A stretch of 64,000 nucleotides of DNA from Anisodus tanguticus (GCA_034509755.1 CM067551.1:16860501-16924500), one strand, 5' to 3'. Positions 10,869 to 21,897 are shown, counted from the first letter of the stretch. Notes: generated by a model from the letters alone, not told the origin. Made by a program: numbers and translations.

Positions 10869-11130
10869 GTTTGGTTGTTGGTTCGAGTTATATAAGTATT
10901 AGTTATGCATGAATTAGTTATGCGGGTGTAGTTATTCTATCTTTTATCCTGCATAAAATAATATATTTGACTCATAACTTATACATGTTCTAGTTATGTG
11001 GATTGTAAAATGATAACAAAAAATCGTACTTGGTATGCATCAACAAAAAAGTTATCAAACATAATAATATTAGTTATGCTAGTTTTAATATATGAATAAC
11101 TCCCTTCCTAACCAACAACCAAACAGCCCC

Positions 11131-11646
11131 AAATACTTACTAAGGGAGTAACTAATGTTAAGTTAATCAAGTGAAATAATTTAAAACTAATGGACAGTTG
11201 TATGGTTTCCACTTTCACTATTTCAGAAGATAGGTTAGAGATTATACTAATCCAAGTAGCAGTTATCCCACATCGATCATGTGGAGACATAGCGTCCAGA
11301 AATGAGGTACAAAATTCGATGGCAAAAGCATATAGAATTATCTTTGCGCTTGGGGCAATGACGCAACTAGTGAGGTTTTAACCGAAGCGCGTCTATTGCT
11401 GGTTGAAAACTATTTCCAAACTCCCTCTTCAGCCCGGGTTCTGCCTTGGCCGTCGAGAATTTTTGAAAGGGCTCCTTTCGTGGTTAAAGCCCTACAATCT
11501 TTAGTCAAATTGTCTATATTTTCTAGAGCTTGGCCCTAAATTGATATGAGCTAAAATGGGGTGACACGAACCCTCCAAAGTTCTTACTCCCTTCTCAAAA
11601 AGATTGTCTTATTATATTTAAAAATAATTTAATTTTAAAAGGAATA
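11131..11646. other. Intergenic stretch with no recognised feature
   Basis: AT-rich sequence with only short, non-family-like ORFs. The segment from about 11530 resembles the sequence just before repeat copy C (GAGCTAAAATGG-type block near 12490), so the B and C repeats may start earlier than marked. Confidence 0.4.
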
Positions 11647-12385
11647 TATGTTTTTGTGATTTATAAATGCCTATTGATTAATCAATTTAAAACGATCAAA
11701 TCCTTTTTTTTTTTCAAAAGTTGAAAAAGGGACTAAAAGCGCATCACCTTTTTTCGTTGATAGGAAAATGCTCGTGTCATGATCTTGGTATGAGGAATTA
11801 ATGAAATGTAAAGGCACACCGTAGATGAATAAAAAGTTGAATATTTTAGGTTTGACCTTTAGCTAATTGAACATCAAATTTTATCGTGTACACCACTTTG
11901 GGATCAACCTAAATGACTACTCCCTCCGTTCCATAATAAGTAACATTTTTAGTCTATGCACACCCCTTAAGAAATCGCTCGCTCTTAAAAAATTATGATT
12001 GTTTTTACTAATTTATTACTCTAATTTATGTCTAAAAAAGAAAAACTACTTAATGATTCTTGATTATCTAAATAAGAGTAATTTTCGAAGAATAAGGTCA
12101 ATTTCTTCTTGAAATCCTAAAACACCACTTCCTTTAAAATAAAATGAAAAGCCTAAAACACAATTTATTATGGAATGAAGGGAGTAGTCTTTAATTACAT
12201 TAACTCATCAAAATGGTCAACCTTTGAACATGCTTGACAAGTTATATAAATTTGGGGCGATTTTTGACGCTCAAGAGAATATAATAAATGACTACTATTT
12301 CTTCAAAATAGTTCTTGAACCAATTAACTCTGGATTATTCCTCCAAAGTAGTGTAGTGATACTATAATTTCAATAAAAAGTCAAA
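11647..12385. repeat. Dispersed host repeat, copy B
   Basis: Same-orientation copy of 4970-5720 and 12528-12970. It is enlarged by the Stowaway MITE at 11920-12184. B and C lie almost in tandem. No coding potential seen. Confidence 0.7.
11920..12184. mobile_element. Stowaway-type MITE with TA target duplication
   Basis: It starts CTCCCTCCGTTCCATAATAA and ends in the complementary TTATTATGGAATGAAGGGAG. It is flanked by TA at 11918-11919 and 12185-12186. Repeat copies A and C show the uninterrupted site (AAATGACTAATCTTTAATTA), so both the boundaries and the duplication are directly confirmed. At 265 bp it has no coding capacity. Confidence 0.93.
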
Positions 12386-12527
12386 TTTTGATTATATCCC
12401 TAGCAAATCTTTTTTTTTTCATCTATCACTTTTTCTTACCATTATTAAAGTTTTAGAATTTTGTCGAATTCATACTTTCTATGCTAGTGTTGTCTTGAGC
12501 TAAAATGGAGCGACATGAACCACCATT

Positions 12528-12970
12528 AATGCATATCTATTGACTAAACTAAACGACCGAATCCTTCTTTTTCTTTAAGAGTTAAAAAAAGGAACTAAAA
12601 ATGCAACACCTTTTTTCGTTGATAGCAAAAATGCTCGTGAACATGAATAAAGAGTTGAATATTTTCGGTTAGACCTTTAGCTAATTGAACATCAATTTAT
12701 TGTGTACATTGTACATTACTTTTGAGTTTTGACCATTATTGATCTAAAACTTTGATAGTTCACTTTGGGAACAACCTAAATGACTAATCTTTAATTATAG
12801 TAATTCACCAAAATGGTCAATCTTTGAACATGCTTGACACGTTACAAAAATTAGGGGACTTTTGACACTCAAGAATGTATAATAAATGACTTCTATATCT
12901 TCAACCAATTAACCTTGAATTATTCCTCCAAAGTAATATAGTGATAATATAATTTCAATAGGAAGTTAAC
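12528..12970. repeat. Dispersed host repeat, copy C
   Basis: The shortest of the three copies. It shares with B the end segment ATTATTCCTCCAAAGTA and with both others the GAACATGCTTGACACGTTA region. It has an empty site for the MITE found in B. Confidence 0.7.
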
Positions 12971-13279
12971 TAGACTAAAAGAGCCATACAAAAATTCATT
13001 ATAAAGCAGCCATTAGCTAACTAAACTTAGGGACCATACAAAAAGGATCAAACATTTCCTGAAATTAAAATTGCAAATTGATTAGCTTAACATAACTCAT
13101 GAATTACCACCAATACATTAGTATTGAAGGATATCTTACGCACAATAGGTGTTATTCAATGTTCCCTTCTCTCTCTCTCTCTTTTTTTCTCCCCATGTAA
13201 TTTATAAGAAAAGTCCCTCAAAAACCCTTCACTTGGCAAAACACTATCAAACAAAAAACTAATAATATCAAATCTAATA
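12971..13279. other. Intergenic stretch with CT microsatellite
   Basis: A short (CT)n run lies near 13170-13182, followed by T-rich sequence. Nothing coding was recognised. Confidence 0.5.
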
Positions 13280-13908
13280 AGCGTAATACATAGATTCTCG
13301 AACTTTTTCAGAAATTCCATTTGGACACTTCAACTGAGAGTCATACCACCTGAACCTCCAAAAAGACGTTTGTTGTGCCAATTTAACACAAAATTAATAT
13401 ACAACAAGTGCGTACAATTCACACGTGATGATGTGATAATTAAACCAATAAAAAAACGCATAGCTCTTAATACCAAATAATCAATCAAACGAGCTTTTGA
13501 TTTAAAAAAAAAATGTTTTAAACACACCCATTCTTCTTTCTTTCCAAAAATCCAATCCTCCATTTCTCTTTCATAAACTAGGTGATGTGACAAATAAGTG
13601 GAAAGAATCATGGAATTTCTAATATCTCTTTTCAAAAATAAAATTAAAAAATCATGAAATTCTCTTCCGAAGAATTGTTGAATTTCTAGATTTTAAAATT
13701 GAATTTGAACAAAAAAAAATTGAGTTCACAGTAACAATTAAACGGGAAAACACTTCTCCCCGACAACGGTGGTAGAGCTAACACCAATGAATAGGAATGC
13801 GTATTTTATAATTGATGATCGTTGTACTGGTGGGTGTTATAGATGTGGATGAAAAGACGTATATATTGGCCAGAGATTCTAGTTTCTACAGCGTAACAAT
13901 GACAACAA

Positions 13909-14880
13909 TGTTGGGATGAAATTATTGTAGGGAATGAGAAGTAAGTAACTATTACAATGGTAAGAAAGGATAAACTAAATATTACAATAAACTGTAAATC
14001 AAGAACTTAACAAACTGCTTTGTGATTTGCTAAGTCGAGTGATGACACTCTGTCTTTAAGACAAGATTACCTCGTATATCTCCTTTTACGTTGTCGGGCA
14101 ATAGTCTCCCAAGATACAACAACAACTTAACAATTGAGCAAAGAAAACTCAAGTGTTACTCTTGAAAAACTTTGAGTATAGTAACTATGCTAGAGAGGAA
14201 GAAGATAAATTCAGAAAATTCTGGAGTATTTTCTAAGTGTTGTGTAGTATTCTTCAATTGAGCCAAAGGCCTCAAATTATAGTGTAAGGAAAGGACCCCT
14301 CAACTAATCAACTAATGGCCTTCAATAGCCATGTAATGACACTTAATTGAGAGGTTACATTCAGTCAAATAATGACTGAATTCATGTGTCAAGTAATGGA
14401 GAATCAATCCTCCAAAACCAGCCCAAAGGTCAGAACTTTTCAACTTCCCGTCGCAGCACTCTGCCTTCAAAGCGCCGCGGCTCTGTGAATTAGCGTCGCG
14501 ACTCTAGTAACTGAAGACCCAATTAGCGTTGCGGTGCTCCCTGGAGGCGCCGCGGCGCTCCAGCGCCTCGGCTTCGATGGGGCTGCGACGCGGCCCTTTG
14601 GGCTTCGCGGCAATTTTCGACACGTTTCATCTTACACTTCGTACACTTCTTCCTTCGTTTACCAACGTGGAATACTTTTTCATTTGGCCAATAACTGTCC
14701 ATCATTCTATGTCTCAAACGTATTACATACGTACCAATATCTCTTTCACTAATGAAATTTGTGATACTTGGCACTACGTGTGCACGTGTGTGGAAACGAC
14801 GTTTCCGACGTGCGGAGCCCTAATTGTTTGAGTCATAAATAATGGGATATACTTAATTCCACATTAGTAAATTTCCAACA
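13909..14880 (-). repeat. 3' LTR of E3 (left end)
   Basis: On the minus strand it starts TGTTGGAAATTTACTAATG at 14880, next to the purine tract near 14881-14896. It contains a GC-rich block (about 14470-14610) with repeated GCGCCGCGG-like motifs. The TATA box region is mutated at 14272-14285. Confidence 0.9.
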
Positions 14881-14935
14881 ATCCCCTCTTGAAAGAGATT
14901 TTGGCGCACTCACATGGTGCCTTTCCAGCAATCTT

Positions 14936-15160
14936 TCAGAAACCGATGTTGCATCTGGATAGATAGCATACGTTTTGAACCTTCCATAGTTGAATACCAT
15001 CAAACTTACTTACTGCGCGGTGAACGTGATGTCTTGAACCGTCAGTGTTTAGTGTAACCCAAGTCAACGGTACCAACACAACAACTTCCCTTACTCTGTT
15101 CTTCGTAATGTTTTGTCCGTTGTGGTCGTGGACACTTCTTGGATTCTTAAGTGCGTTCAT
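14936..15160 (-). CDS. Short ORF between RNase H and 3' LTR of E3
   Basis: A 74-codon ORF beginning MNALKNPRSVHDHNG. A close counterpart in the same place in E6 (56738-56929) begins MNALKNPRSVHGHNE. Both share the blocks NITKNRVREVVVLVPL, LNTDGSRHH and GIQLWKVQ. No known domain was recognised, and there is no signal peptide or clear membrane segment apart from a short hydrophobic VVVLVPL stretch. It could be a small extra retrotransposon protein, or simply conserved RNA sequence. Open frames in two decayed copies favour coding only weakly. Confidence 0.35.
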   Translation of the reverse strand: MNALKNPRSVHDHNGQNITKNRVREVVVLVPLTWVTLNTDGSRHHVHRAVSKFDGIQLWKVQNVCYLSRCNIGF

Positions 15161-15508
15161 TTTGAGGCGGCCTGTCCTCGCACTTAAATAGGTGGTCTCC
15201 TACAAGGTATCCTGCTATGCCCCACTTTACAAGTGTTAGGAACTATTAAAAGTTTCCTCAAACCTGACCTTAACCGGTGAGGATCATTAAAGGTTTTGGA
15301 AACTTAACCTTCACCCACACTGCAGATAGCACTTATAGTCTATCGCGGGAACGACTTTGGATTTGGTGTTTCATTACAGAAATCACTATCCGAAGTGCTC
15401 ATGCTTCCACCTAAGCGATCAACTGAACCTTTATAGCTTAGTTTTTCTCATTTAACCTAATTCCTGGGATCTACAGTCAGTAAGGTTGGGTTACCACCGT
15501 ATTGGTCC

Positions 15509-17195
15509 TTATACCTTGGGTTTTAAGCCCATTCCCCTAGAGAGGCAGAACATTTGATCTTTGGGTAAGCCCTTTGTCAGCGGGTCCGCTATGTTATCCT
15601 TTGACTTTATGTAATCAATGGATATTATACCCATAGTGATCAATTGTCTAACAGTCTTATGTCTCCATCGAATATGATGAGACTTGCCGTTGTACATAGA
15701 ACTCTGTGTCCTTCCTAGAGCCGACTGACTGTCGCAATGGATCATTACAGAAGGTACGGGTTTGTCCCAACAAGGAACATCCTCTAAGAAGTCATGAATC
15801 CACGCAGCTTCTTCTCCTGCTTTGTCTAAAATGATAAACTCTGATTCCATCGTGGATCGAGCGATGCAAGTTTGCTTAGAGGATTTCCTAGACATAGCCC
15901 CACCACCAATTTTAAATACATACCCACTGGTGGACTTGGTGTTCTCTATATCAGATATCCAGTTTGCATCATTGTACCCCTCTAGTACATCTGGATATCT
16001 CGAATAATGCAACCTGTAAGTTAGCGTGTATTTCAGGTATCGTAGTACCCGATTCAACGCCTTCCAATGATATTACTCGGATTACGGGTAAACCTAGCCA
16101 ACTTGTTGACTCATAAGTAATATCAGGTAGGGTACAGATTGTTATGTACATCAAACTACCAATCACCTATGCATATTGCTCCTGCCAATACGGGTGCACC
16201 GCGATTTTATCAAGCTTTTGATTTCTATCCAATAGTGCCTTTATAGGCGAACTGTCAAATATCTCAAACTTTCTCAACACATCCTCGATGTAGTGAGACT
16301 GAGATAAGACCAGTCTATCAGATGTCTTAGAGATCTTTATCCCTAAGATGATATATGTGATACCCATATCCTTCATGTCGAAGCATTGTTTCAACATGTT
16401 CTTAGTCTCTAGAATCAAACTAGGACTGCTCCTTGTGATCAACATGTCGTCTACATACATGCATATCATGACGAACGAGTCAGAGTTACCTTTCATATAG
16501 ACACATTTGTCACACACATTAATGGCAAAACCATTCGATAGTAGAGTACTATCAAATTTTTTGTGTCATTGCTTCGGGGCTTGTTTCAGTCCGTATAGAG
16601 ATTTGACAAGCCGACAATCTTTCTTCTCTTTCCTTGGAACCACATACCCCTCGGGTTGTTCCATATAGATTTATTCTTCCAAATCACCATTTAGGAAGGC
16701 TGTCTTGACATTCATTTGATGTATCTCAAGGTCACGCAATGCTACGATCACAATGAATACCTGTATGGACGTCATCCGAGACACCGGGGAGTACGTGTCA
16801 AAATAGTCAAGACCTTCTTTCTGCCGATAGCCCTTGACAACCAATCTGGCCTTGTACTTATCTATTGACCCATATGCTTTATACTTCCATTTGAGTATCC
16901 ATTTACAACCCAATGGTTTATTTCATGGAGGAAGATCAACTAACTCCCAAGTATGGTTATGCAGGATGTAGTCTATTTCACTCTCAATAGATTCTTTCCA
17001 GAGCGGTGCCTCTGGAGTTGACAATGTTTCAGCAATTGTCCTTGGTTCTTCATCAACCATATAAGCTACAAAGCCAGGACCGAATGATTTATCCCTCCTA
17101 GCCCTTTTACTTCGCCTTAGTTCCATCTCTGGAGTCTCCAAGTTCTGAGAATCTGGAACACTAGATTTCGGATATTCAGCCACTTCGAGGTCCAC
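15509..17195 (-). pseudogene. E3 reverse transcriptase and RNase H
   Basis: 17195-16923 is the linker and RT start (MDLEVAEYPKSSVPDS, then WKESIESEIDYILHNHTWEL). 16913-16671 is MGCKWILKWKYKAYGSIDKY through IHQMNVKTAFLNGDLEE. 16517-16167 keeps the catalytic CMYVDDMLIT and VLSQSHYIEDVLRKFEIF. 16057-15509 is a complete RNase H reading ending SRGMGLKPKV. The blocks are individually good, but stops (for example at 16920) and a shift near 16600 separate them. It is readily comparable with E6. Confidence 0.88.
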
Positions 17196-17369
17196 TAGAT
17201 CTGAACCATACCAATTTTTGTACGGGCTGTACGGCGGATCTTTTCTTCATCTATATACCCCTAAAGGCTAGAACATAGACGGTAATCTGTTTAATCAAAC
17301 ATTTTTCAGAGTTAATCATATGATAAGCATGTAATAATCGGGTCAATAATCTCAAGGTTGATTTCATTT

Positions 17370-17375
17370 TTTATT
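17370..17375 (-). terminator. Possible viral poly(A) signal
   Basis: AATAAA on the minus strand, about 500 nt downstream of the TATA box. It is the only such hexamer noticed between the TATA box and the viral end. Its function is inferred. Confidence 0.35.
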
Positions 17376-17875
17376 AAAGCGTCTATAATCTCTTATCAGC
17401 ATTCAAAACATCATAATATAATCTACTATCAGTATTCAAACAACATAACAATAGAGTAATCATACTTATCAAATTTATAATTAGAAACACATAGTTCGAG
17501 CACATACCTTTTAATCAGGCTTTCAGATCACGAAGTAGCCTCAACCCTCCTGTGGCTGTCCTTCCCCTTCGCATCCTTGCACTGCGGGTACTATGTCGCC
17601 TTGGAGCCGGGAGTCAATTACGGATATCCTCTGATCGCCGTCTGAAAGATGTTATGCTTAGACTAATATGGTTCTTAATCATAAATAATCAAAGTATATT
17701 CTACTCTAGTTCTTATGGTGTTCTTATATTGATAATCAATTATAATTCTGATGCTTCTTTGTTGATAATTGATTATAGACTAAGGTGTGTTTAGCTGGAC
17801 ATTTGAGAGAATTTTTTTTTGTTATCTAAAGGTTGTGTCTATTTCCGAATGAATCTTTCATCTTTACAAGAGGCT

Positions 17876-17885
17876 CCTTATATAG
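17876..17885 (-). promoter_or_regulatory. 35S-like TATA box of the pararetrovirus
   Basis: It reads CTATATAAGG on the minus strand, in the non-coding region downstream of the last viral gene. This is the position and sequence style of the pregenomic RNA promoter in caulimoviruses. Transcription would start about 30 nt further (near 17850) and run about 640 nt to the insertion end at 17210, where a probable primer site begins. Confidence 0.7.
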
Positions 17886-18224
17886 ATAACCTCGGCTATT
17901 CACTATTCATCGCTTTTTAAAAGTAAACAAGATTACTTTTCAAAAGTCGTAAAGTAACATGCGTTAATCGACAAAATACTTTTACAAAAGTCATAAAGGC
18001 TACGTGTCCACAGCCTCCTTGTCCGCTCCTTTCGTAAAGTTGTTTTGTCGTTTAGTCTGCTAATCCGTCAGCTGTCTATTCCGCCTTTGTCGTTATCCGG
18101 CGTTTTGTTCAGCTGTCATAATCTGTCATGACTTTCTGTGGGCAATGTCATTTTCTTGTCGGGCTGCTGTTCTGTTTATTACTTTCCAGCTGTCCGGTTT
18201 GTAATCATGTTGGGCACTAGGGCC

Positions 18225-18600
18225 TCTCTTATTTGGGCTTTCTGTAGTTTAAACTACATTGGGCCATATTCTTTTGGGTCTGTTATGACCTCTTTTCTGA
18301 GTTAACAGTGTTTAATCAGTTTTTGGGCCATAAGGCCATAGTCTTTTTGGGTCCCTAGGACCTCTTTTCTTGGGTTACAGGTAGTAAACTACATGTTCCC
18401 TTTCATGATAATCTTTTTGGGCTTTACCATAGTATGAAACACTACGTTGGGCCATAATCTGTTTTGGGCCATAAGCCTCTTTTAGATGTCAAATAGTTTA
18501 AATCTAAATGATATCTTTAATAATCTTTTGGGCTGTTAAGCCATAATCATTGGGCTGTTAAGCAATAATCTCTTCAGGCCATAAGGCCTCTTTCGCCAGG
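18225..18600. promoter_or_regulatory. Cluster of TGGGCC/TGGGCT motifs upstream of viral promoter
   Basis: Eight TGGGC[C/T] hexamers were counted by eye, several in the phrase TGGGCCATAA, interleaved with CCTCTTTTC-type repeats. The cluster lies about 340-720 bp upstream of the viral TATA box. TGGGCY is the plant site II element bound by TCP factors; a role here is inference. Confidence 0.5.
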
Positions 18601-18640
18601 GTTTACATTGTTCCTGCAAAAATAATCTGTTTTTCCCTCC

Positions 18641-19708
18641 TTAGTCAAAAGGATCATGACTTTGTTCTTTCTTAATACTGACCGTAGACGTTGATACCGT
18701 CTCTGTTTTGATCATTGGTCGTCGTTTTTGTTCAGTCATAGTTTTGTATATTTTGATAGTCTCCTCAGCATGGGTATGCTTTAGATTGGTAATCTTGTCT
18801 AATAACAGGGTTAATTCTGTTGTCTCCTTTACTTCGATGTCATTGTCGTAGTAAAGGGTCATAATTTCTTCTACATCTCCTCCTTTGGAAGATCCAATTA
18901 CGGATGCCTTCCGATTTCGTAGCATGTCCTCTATTCTGGTTCTCAATGTCATTAATCCAAATACTCGTTTGGTACTTATCCAGTCTTGGAATTTGTCCAA
19001 TGCACAGGGAATTGTCATATTTAAGTTTTTATCATCCCCGCTTATGGTGCTGTTCCTTCCTGTCTTAAAAATTTGACAAATAACAATTGGCTTACCCTTT
19101 AAATCTGTTGATGCGTCTAAAATCTGTATTCCGTAGATTCCTTTGCCAAAGGATTCCATCATGAGTTCTGTTGATCTGGTGATAATCTGTGGTAGCTTGG
19201 TGAGGTTGATCATTTTATCGTCTGTGATAATTTTGTCAATAAATTCGTATGTGAATAATCGTTCCACAATGTTCGGATTTGCTCTTTCACTGCAAATAAA
19301 TCTTGGATATTTACTCAGTTTAGCACTGCGTACAATATCAGGGTTAGTCTTATAATCATAAAATTTATTGATTTTTTCATAGGCGGTAATCATTTCAGGC
19401 CTATACTTCAGATTGTCTGCCATAGATACCGTTGCCGATGTTGAGGGTATGGCTGATGGCATTTTTGCTAGTTTAGACGAGAATGGTACAAAGGTTTTCT
19501 GTTGTAGTGGTGGTATGGTAGTCGGTGTTTTTTGTGAGGTTTCTCTTTGTAAGGTTTTGAATTTTGTAAAATCTTTAATGGCTTCTGCTAATTTTCCGAT
19601 GGTTTGAGTATTTTCTTGTAATCGGGTAATCAGTATTTCATTGGTTTTGATAATCTCTTGCATAGCCTTGACTATGTATTCTTCAAAGTCTTCGTTGCTA
19701 ATTGACAT
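18641..19708 (-). CDS. Pararetrovirus transactivator-position protein, uninterrupted
   Basis: A 355-codon ORF, the only long viral gene without a visible break. Its ATG at 19708 overlaps the end of the polymerase ORF (stop at 19698) by 11 nt, a compact arrangement usual for these viruses. The N-terminus is predicted helical with coiled-coil heptads (about residues 5-50). A Ser/Thr/Pro-rich stretch (about 58-95) is followed by a globular part with VCQIFKTGR and a C-terminal helical segment. By position it corresponds to the inclusion-body/translation transactivator of caulimoviruses, which allows polycistronic translation in the cytoplasm. The assignment rests on position and length; I did not recognise a diagnostic motif. 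Confidence 0.7.
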   Translation of the reverse strand: MSISNEDFEEYIVKAMQEIIKTNEILITRLQENTQTIGKLAEAIKDFTKFKTLQRETSQKTPTTIPPLQQKTFVPFSSKLAKMPSAIPSTSATVSMADNLKYRPEMITAYEKINKFYDYKTNPDIVRSAKLSKYPRFICSERANPNIVERLFTYEFIDKIITDDKMINLTKLPQIITRSTELMMESFGKGIYGIQILDASTDLKGKPIVICQIFKTGRNSTISGDDKNLNMTIPCALDKFQDWISTKRVFGLMTLRTRIEDMLRNRKASVIGSSKGGDVEEIMTLYYDNDIEVKETTELTLLLDKITNLKHTHAEETIKIYKTMTEQKRRPMIKTETVSTSTVSIKKEQSHDPFD

Positions 19709-21897
19709 TATATCTGCTAAGAAAATCAGCTAAAACATTTTTAGTTCCAGATATGTTCTTAACAATAAAATCATAACAACAAAAGAATGATTGCCATTTT
19801 CTTCTTTTATTCAGTTCTGGTAAAGGATCTATTCTGTTTGTGATAAACGCCTTTACCTGAGTATTATCAGTTCTAACAATAAACTTTACTGGTAGTAAAT
19901 GGTAATGAAATCTTTTAATTCCAAATTTTACTGCCAATAATTCCTTTTCATTTATGTGATAATTCTTTTCATTAGGTTTCCATGTTCCTCCTCCGTATCC
20001 ACAAATTAATATTTTTTCTTTATCGACATCTTATTTATCATATGCTATTAGAACGGCTCCCCATCCTATGTCACTAGCATCTGTAAAGAGTTCTAATTGA
20101 TCTTGATCTGTTGGTACTCTGTGTTTTGGTAATGATTTTACCTTGTCTTTAATTTTGTTAATCGTCTGGGTGTGCTCTTCTTTCCATTCAAAGGTTACAT
20201 CCTTCTTAATCAAATCCTGCAGTGGCTTTCTCAAATATGATAGATCTTTTATATGATCTGCTGCATAATTGATTACTCCAAGAAACTGCTGAACTTCTCT
20301 TTTATTTTCTAATTTTTCTTTGAAGTTTTTAATCTTTGTTACAACATGTTCTTGTAATTGTATTCCCTCGCTATCTACAATGTAGCCTAGGAATTCAATA
20401 GTATTCTTGAATATTTCCGATTTCTTTTCTGATAACAGTATTCCGTGTTGGTTAATCGTTTCAATGAATTGTTCTACATGTTTAATATGATCTTCTAAAC
20501 TGTTGCTGTAAACTAATATATCATCAACATATATGATACAGAAGTCTGCAAGCTTTCTAAATACTTGATCCATTCTTCTTTGAAAGATTTGCGGTGCATT
20601 TTTTAATCCCATTGGTAATACATTCCATTCATAGTGTCCTTGAGGGGCACTGAATGCTGTTAAAGCTCTAGATTCATTAGTCAATTTAATCTCGCCAAAA
20701 TCCACTTTTACGATCGAATTTACTAAACCATTTTTTATTCCCTAGTCTCGTTAATGAGGTTTCTTTTATAGGGTAAAAAGTATCCGTCAAAAATAGTCTT
20801 TTTATTTAATTCTCGATAATCGATTACTAATCCGGCTTTTCCTCGTTTTAGCTCATTATGTTTCCTTACTAGGAAGGTCAAGCTACTATGAGGACTCTTA
20901 CTCTCTCTTATTACCTTCATTTCTAATAATTCTTTAATCTGGATTTCAAATTCTTTTTGATCCGTTGGGATATATCTTATGGGCTTTGTTCGACTAAATC
21001 ATTTGGATCTATCAGCTTTATTTCCCCATATATTTTTTCTTTTTCCCAAAGCTGCATCGGATTTTCTCCGAAGTTCTTTTTTAACATCCCTAAATACTTC
21101 TCTTTTAAAAGCTCTAAATTGTTATTCCTTTCCATTTTAATGGCATATAATCTTATGGTATTTACTGGTAATATTCTTTTCAGTATAATCCATTTGTTAC
21201 AGGGGGATTGTAGACAAAATGTATTCTTATTAATTACTTGGGTTTTGAAGTAATCTAGGAAGTTATTTCCTAATAAAACTTGTTGTTTCATATTGTCTAA
21301 TTGGTATACTATTGGTAATCTGAAAATAGTTTTTCCTAATACAATTCTCATATTTTCTGCTATTACGTCTAATTCTTTGGATTGCTCATTGAATCCTGAT
21401 ACCTTAGCTCTATGTATCTTAGATCTTTTCCATCTGTGAGATTCTAAAACATCTTTTCTGGCTAGACATATATCTGCTCCACTATCAATAAATATTTTTT
21501 GTTTTATCATTTTATTCTGTTTGTATTCTATTTGAGCTTCTATATGTATTGCTACCATTTAGTCAGGATTATCTAACCTTCTGTTGAGTTCTACGTCCTG
21601 TTCATATTCTTGTACTTCCTGTCTAGTCTCTTCATCTCTCATTGATTCTTCTATCAATCTTGCAATTTCTATTTGTTTCCAATGTATCTTATTCATTGCT
21701 GCTCTTATTTCTGATAACCTTTTGGTGATCTTTCTGTACCTATCATTGTAGTACATACTTCCTGTTTCATTAACTGCAGAAGTTGCAATTAGTTTTCGCC
21801 TAGTATACTCCTCGCATTGTATCCAGTATTCTCTTTCTCTTATCAGCTCTCTTTTCTGTCTTTCTAGCGTATTCATTTTATTCAGAACTATCTTCAC
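19698..21897 (-). pseudogene. Pararetrovirus polyprotein: protease, RT, RNase H
   Basis: 21897-21559 encodes a charged coiled-coil segment. It ends in TAA immediately followed, in the same frame, by the ATG at 21558. 21558-20977 holds the aspartic protease (IFIDSGADICLAR active site, later VLLGNNFLDYF). After a frameshift near 20980, RT begins (20920-20735, SPHSSLTFLVRKH and GLVIDYRELNKKT). RT motif A survives only in another frame near 20690-20735. 20705-20031 is the RT core with CIIYVDDILVYS and the RNase H start LFTDASDIGWGAVL. A TAA at 20031 interrupts it, and 19937-19698 is the RNase H end (RTDNTQVKAF, ADFLSR). Two frameshifts and at least one nonsense codon make it non-functional. Confidence 0.88.

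Larger units (their letters stand above)
5879..11130. mobile_element. MITE of about 270 bp, split by copia E2
   Basis: The right end (to 11130) has the terminal sequence CCAACAACCAAACAGCCCC. Its reverse complement GGGGCTGTTTGGTTGTTGG matches the sequence formed when E2 is removed between 5879-5889 and 10869 onward (GTGGTTGTTTG joined to GTTGTTGG). So E2 landed in the left inverted repeat of a non-autonomous DNA transposon. No clear MITE target duplication was seen. Confidence 0.65.
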
